A stretch of 64,000 bases of DNA, from contig CAYUJU010000007.1 in assembly GCA_964445115.1 (NCBI GenBank), forward strand, positions 13,228 through 77,227, written 5' to 3'. Source of the DNA: CAIJXJ01 sp964445115 (GTDB lineage Bacteria; Pseudomonadota; Gammaproteobacteria; Burkholderiales; Methylophilaceae). The notes beneath the pieces were generated by a model. It saw only the letters and a program-made list of their open reading frames with translations. It had not been told where the DNA came from and searched no databases. Positions 60,613 through 64,000 of the stretch are shown piece by piece (the stretch's first letter is position 1; each line of letters opens with the position of its first letter). The position numbers and the translations under genes are program-made.

Positions 60613-62049
60613 TTAAGAATGCGTTGCGACGAACTGCTTGATTGCCGCGACGTCGACGTCCATGACTTCGAACCGCTGCGGCAAGTCTTCCAGCCCAGCC
60701 AGGTCGGCCGGGCGTTCTGGCGCATGGCCCAGCGCTTCCTGGATTGCATCTTCAAACTTGGCCGGCAGCGCGGTTTCCAGCACCACCAGTTTCTCGCCAC
60801 GCTCGCGGTTTTCCAGTGCCACCTTGACGCCGTCTGCGGTATGGGTATCGATGGTGACGCCATACTCCTCGCTTACCCAGCGGATCATCTTCATACGCAT
60901 TTCATGGTTGCTTGAACCCGACAGGAAGCCGAAATCGCCGACCTTGGCAAAATAACCGCCTTCGTTCAGGTCAAAAGCCCCGCCGTTGTCCACCTTGCCC
61001 CACAGTTCGCGCACCTTGGCGGCATCCCGGCCGACCAGGTCAAACACAAAACGCTCGAAGTTGGAGGCCTTGCTGATGTCCATGGACGGGCTGCTGGTGT
61101 GATAGGTCTGCGATGCGCCGCGCGGGCGGTACACGCCGGTGCGGAAAAACTCGTCCAGGACGTCATTTTCGTTGGTCGCCACGATCAGGTGCTTGATCGG
61201 CAGGCCCATCATGCGGGCAATGTGGCCGGCACAGACGTTGCCAAAGTTCCCGGAGGGCACGGAGAAGCTGACCTCTTCGTCGTTGCTGCGCGTCACGGCG
61301 AAGTAGCCCTTGAAGTAATACACCACCTGCGCGGCGATACGGCCCCAGTTGATGGAATTGACCGCGCCGATCTTGTACTTTTCCTTGAACGCATGGTCGT
61401 TGGACACTGCCTTGACGATGTCCTGTGCGTCGTCGAACACGCCCTTCACGGCGATGTTGAAGATATTGGGGTCCTGCAGACTGAACATTTGCGCCGTCTG
61501 GAAGCGGCTCATCTTCTGGTGTGGCGACAGCATGAATACCTTGATGCCCTTCTTGCCGCGCATCGCGTATTCCGCTGCGGAACCAGTATCACCGGAGGTC
61601 GCGCCGAGGATGTTGATCTCGCGGCCAGTCTTCGCCAGCACGTACTCGAACAGGTTGCCGAGCAACTGCATCGCCATGTCCTTGAACGCCAATGTCGGGC
61701 CGTTGGAAAGCGACAGCAGGAACAGGTTGTCTTCCAGCTTCACCGTTGGGGTAATGTCATCGGCGTTCTGTGCATGGTCGCCGGTACGAACGTGCTTGTA
61801 GACGTCAGCCGTATAGGTCCGGTTGACAATGTCGCGCAGGTCGGTAGCCGGAATGTCATCGGCAAAACGGGACAAGATGGTGAAAGCCAGTTCGCGGTAG
61901 TTCATCGCGCGCATGGCGGCGAGATCGGTTTCCGTAAACTGCGGATAGCTTTCCGGCAGGTACAGGCCGCCATCCGGCGCCAAGCCACCGAGCAGGATTT
62001 CGCTGAAGGTCTGTGCGGGTGAGTTACCGCGGGTCGAGATATATTTCAT
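60613..62049 (-). CDS. thrC: Threonine synthase
   Basis: This 478-residue PLP enzyme makes threonine from O-phosphohomoserine. It begins MKYISTRGNSPAQTFSEILL, and the PLP lysine is in GPTLAFKDMAMQLLGN (near residue 120). The glycine-rich phosphate loop is in GATSGDTGSAAEYA. The length is that of the long proteobacterial form. It lies 5 bp after hom, giving the alaA-hom-thrC order usual in Betaproteobacteria. Confidence 0.97.
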   Translation of the reverse strand: MKYISTRGNSPAQTFSEILLGGLAPDGGLYLPESYPQFTETDLAAMRAMNYRELAFTILSRFADDIPATDLRDIVNRTYTADVYKHVRTGDHAQNADDITPTVKLEDNLFLLSLSNGPTLAFKDMAMQLLGNLFEYVLAKTGREINILGATSGDTGSAAEYAMRGKKGIKVFMLSPHQKMSRFQTAQMFSLQDPNIFNIAVKGVFDDAQDIVKAVSNDHAFKEKYKIGAVNSINWGRIAAQVVYYFKGYFAVTRSNDEEVSFSVPSGNFGNVCAGHIARMMGLPIKHLIVATNENDVLDEFFRTGVYRPRGASQTYHTSSPSMDISKASNFERFVFDLVGRDAAKVRELWGKVDNGGAFDLNEGGYFAKVGDFGFLSGSSNHEMRMKMIRWVSEEYGVTIDTHTADGVKVALENRERGEKLVVLETALPAKFEDAIQEALGHAPERPADLAGLEDLPQRFEVMDVDVAAIKQFVATHS

Positions 62050-62054
62050 GTCGA

Positions 62055-63368
62055 TTAACCGTTGAGTTCTTCCAGACGGATGCGGGTGATGCTACCGGAA
62101 ATCGCCGGCAACGCTTCGATCTTCGCGATCGCCTGATTGATGTTCTTTTCTACCGTGATGTGGGTGAGCATGATGATGTCGACTTCCTGCTCGCCTTCCG
62201 CCGGCTCCTTCTGCAGGAAGGCGTCGATGGAGATCGACAGGTCACCCAGGATGCGGGTGATGTCAGCCAGCACGCCCGGCTGGTCCTTGGCGCGCAAACG
62301 CAGGTAGTACGCCGTACGCACGTCGTCCATCGGCAGGATGGGCAGGTCGGACAAGCGGTCGGGCTGGAAGGCCAGGTGCGGCACGCGCTGATGCGGATCA
62401 GCAGTCGCCATGCGGGTCACGTCCACTAGATCGGCCACTACAGCGGAGGCGGTCGGTTCTGCACCGGCGCCCTTGCCGTAATACAGGGTCGGGCCGACAG
62501 CATCGCCCTTCACCAGCACCGCATTCATGGCGCCGTTGACGTTGGCGATCAGACGCTTTTCCGGGATCAGGGTCGGGTGTACGCGCAGCTCGATGCCCGC
62601 GTCGGTGCGCTTGGTAATGCCCAGCAGCTTGACGCGGTAACCCAGTTGCTCGGCATAACGGATGTCGTCACCGGTGAGCTTGGTGATGCCTTCGGTATAG
62701 GCTTTGTCGAACTGCATCGGAATACCGAAGCCGATCGCAGCCAGAATCATCAGCTTGTGCGCGGCATCAATGCCTTCGACGTCGAAGGTCGGGTCCGCTT
62801 CGGCATAGCCCAGACGTTGCGCTTCCTTCAGCACCACGTCAAAGTCGAGGCCCTTTTCGCGCATCTCGGTCAGGATGAAGTTGGTGGTACCGTTGATGAT
62901 GCCGGCAATCCACTCAATACGGTTGGCGGTCAGGCCCTCACGCACGGCCTTGATGATGGGGATACCCCCAGCCACGGCGGCTTCGAAGGCGACCATCACG
63001 CCCTTCTTTTGCGCCGCCGCGAAAATCTCGTTACCGTGCACGGCCAGCAATGCCTTGTTGGCCGTGACCACGTGCTTGCCGTTCTCGATCGCCTTGAGCA
63101 CCAGCTCCTTGGCAATGGTGTAGCCACCGATTAGTTCGACCACAATATCGATATTGGGATCGGACACGACCGAGAACGCGTCATCAGTCAGTTCGACCTT
63201 GCCATCCGTCACTTGGCGCGCCAGTTCGAGGTTACGATCCGCCACCTTGACGATCTGGATTGGACGACCCGCACGACGGGTGATTTCTTCCTGATTACGG
63301 GTGAGTACGGTCCAGGTACCACCACCGACGGTACCGATGCCCAGCAGGCCTACGTTGATTGGTTTCAT
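62055..63368 (-). CDS. hom: Homoserine dehydrogenase
   Basis: This 437-residue enzyme reduces aspartate semialdehyde to homoserine. It has the N-terminal Rossmann motif GLLGIGTVGGG, the catalytic-domain block AGGIPIIKAVREGL, and a C-terminal ACT domain (about 350-430) that normally mediates threonine feedback. The ATG at 63368 gives the normal length; the longer open frame overlaps the start of the gap to the aminotransferase gene and is not family-like. No ribosome-binding site is obvious. Confidence 0.97.
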   Translation of the reverse strand: MKPINVGLLGIGTVGGGTWTVLTRNQEEITRRAGRPIQIVKVADRNLELARQVTDGKVELTDDAFSVVSDPNIDIVVELIGGYTIAKELVLKAIENGKHVVTANKALLAVHGNEIFAAAQKKGVMVAFEAAVAGGIPIIKAVREGLTANRIEWIAGIINGTTNFILTEMREKGLDFDVVLKEAQRLGYAEADPTFDVEGIDAAHKLMILAAIGFGIPMQFDKAYTEGITKLTGDDIRYAEQLGYRVKLLGITKRTDAGIELRVHPTLIPEKRLIANVNGAMNAVLVKGDAVGPTLYYGKGAGAEPTASAVVADLVDVTRMATADPHQRVPHLAFQPDRLSDLPILPMDDVRTAYYLRLRAKDQPGVLADITRILGDLSISIDAFLQKEPAEGEQEVDIIMLTHITVEKNINQAIAKIEALPAISGSITRIRLEELNG

Positions 63369-63393
63369 GCTGTTTTGATTCGCTTTGCTAAAA

Positions 63394-64000
63394 TTAACTG
63401 GTAGCGCCGTGGCGCTTGCGGTATTGCTCAAGGAAGCGGGCAATACGGCCGATAGCTTCGGTCAAGTCGTCTGCATTTGGCAGGAACACCACGCGGAAGT
63501 GATCCGGCGTTGGCCAGTTGAAGCCGGTGCCCTGTACCAGCAGCACACGTTCCTGCTCCAGCAGTTCGAGGATGAACTGCTTGTCATCAACGATCGGATA
63601 CACCTTGGGGTCCAGCCTCGGGAACAGGTACATCGCACCCTTGGGCTTGGAACAAGTTACGCCCGGGATCTCCGTAAGCAGCTTCCACGCGAGATCGCGC
63701 TGGCGGCAGAGGCGCCCATTGGGAGACACCAACTCGACGATGCTCTGATGCCCGCCAAGTGCCGTCTGAATGGCGAACTGGCCCGGGACGTTGGCGCACA
63801 GGCGCATCGACGCCAGCATATTGAGGCCTTCGATGTAATCCTTGGCATGCTTCTTCTCGCCCGACACCACCAGCCAGCCGGCACGATAGCCGCAGGAGCG
63901 GTAGTTCTTTGAGAGACCGTTGAAGGTCACGAACAGCACGTCGTCTGCCAGCGAGGCGATGGAGGTGTGCTCCACCTCGTCGTAGAGCACCTTGTCGTAG
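63394..64000 (-). CDS. alaA: Alanine/glutamate-pyruvate aminotransferase, AlaA type (5' end outside window)
   Basis: The visible 202 residues are the C-terminal half of a class I PLP aminotransferase. The frame runs off the right edge with the block YDKVLYDE, and the PLP lysine is in TFNGLSKNYRSCGYRAGW. The later GAMYLFPRLDP and HFRVVFLPN blocks, the latter with the substrate arginine, fit AlaA. It precedes hom and thrC in the operon, as in other Betaproteobacteria. The N-terminal half is not in the window. Confidence 0.93.
   Translation of the reverse strand, partial: YDKVLYDEVEHTSIASLADDVLFVTFNGLSKNYRSCGYRAGWLVVSGEKKHAKDYIEGLNMLASMRLCANVPGQFAIQTALGGHQSIVELVSPNGRLCRQRDLAWKLLTEIPGVTCSKPKGAMYLFPRLDPKVYPIVDDKQFILELLEQERVLLVQGTGFNWPTPDHFRVVFLPNADDLTEAIGRIARFLEQYRKRHGATS

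Overview
This window looks like the chromosome of a betaproteobacterium with a lanthanide-type (XoxF) alcohol oxidation system, most likely a methylotroph or a relative in or near the Nitrosomonadales. The case rests on two PQQ alcohol dehydrogenases that both carry the lanthanide-site aspartate, a double-PepSY protein resembling the lanthanide-binding protein lanpepsy of Methylobacillus, and a betaproteobacterial alaA-hom-thrC cluster. The placement is inferred from gene content only. I saw no tRNA, rRNA, CRISPR array or intact insertion sequence.

1-7.5 kb: a Tad (Flp type IVb pilus) cluster. The plus strand has the 3' part of cpaF/tadA, then tadB, tadC and a DUF192 gene. The minus strand has an HDOD protein, an outer-membrane beta-barrel, cpaB and a TadE/G-like pseudopilin. 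The cluster resumes at 34.8-36.9 kb with a prepilin peptidase and two near-identical flp pilin genes. The first pilin gene has a textbook sigma-54 promoter.

7.8-34.8 kb: genes lying between the two halves of the pilus cluster. A nine-gene minus-strand operon (8.8-15.6 kb) encodes two ABC-2 transporters, small membrane proteins, a lipoprotein and an alpha/beta hydrolase-fold protein without its nucleophile. A plus-strand operon (15.9-21.1 kb) encodes a SPINDLY/OGT-type transferase, a GT-C-like membrane protein and an acyltransferase. A Fic protein in AT-rich surroundings follows. A long translationally coupled minus-strand operon (22.5-35.4 kb) starts with the prepilin peptidase, continues with a 1860-residue multi-module glycosyltransferase, and goes on through glycan genes including rffA. 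This suggests that pilus assembly and surface or pilin glycosylation are coupled.

37.2-40.9 kb: a NarL-type two-component pair and a PAS-GGDEF-EAL protein.

41-57 kb: the PQQ/XoxF region. In transcription order on the minus strand it holds a second NarL-type kinase and regulator, a Sel1-repeat protein, a broken moxR, XoxF-like enzyme 2, XoxF-like enzyme 1, a XoxJ-like binding protein fused to ankyrin repeats, cytochrome c, a YVTN propeller, two MxaD-like SRPBCC proteins, a lipoprotein, a SoxYZ-like carrier, a second YVTN propeller and a small protein. A 13-bp GGGA...TCCC palindrome recurs upstream of several of these units. In three cases it lies 53-54 bp from a -10-like hexamer. Two leaders share a conserved element with an overlapping terminator, which makes a candidate riboswitch or attenuator. 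The lanpepsy-like gene diverges from the kinase gene.

57.2-64 kb: housekeeping and other genes: ugd, a third YVTN propeller with an acidic loop, thyA, thrC, hom and the 3' part of an alaA-type aminotransferase gene cut by the right edge.
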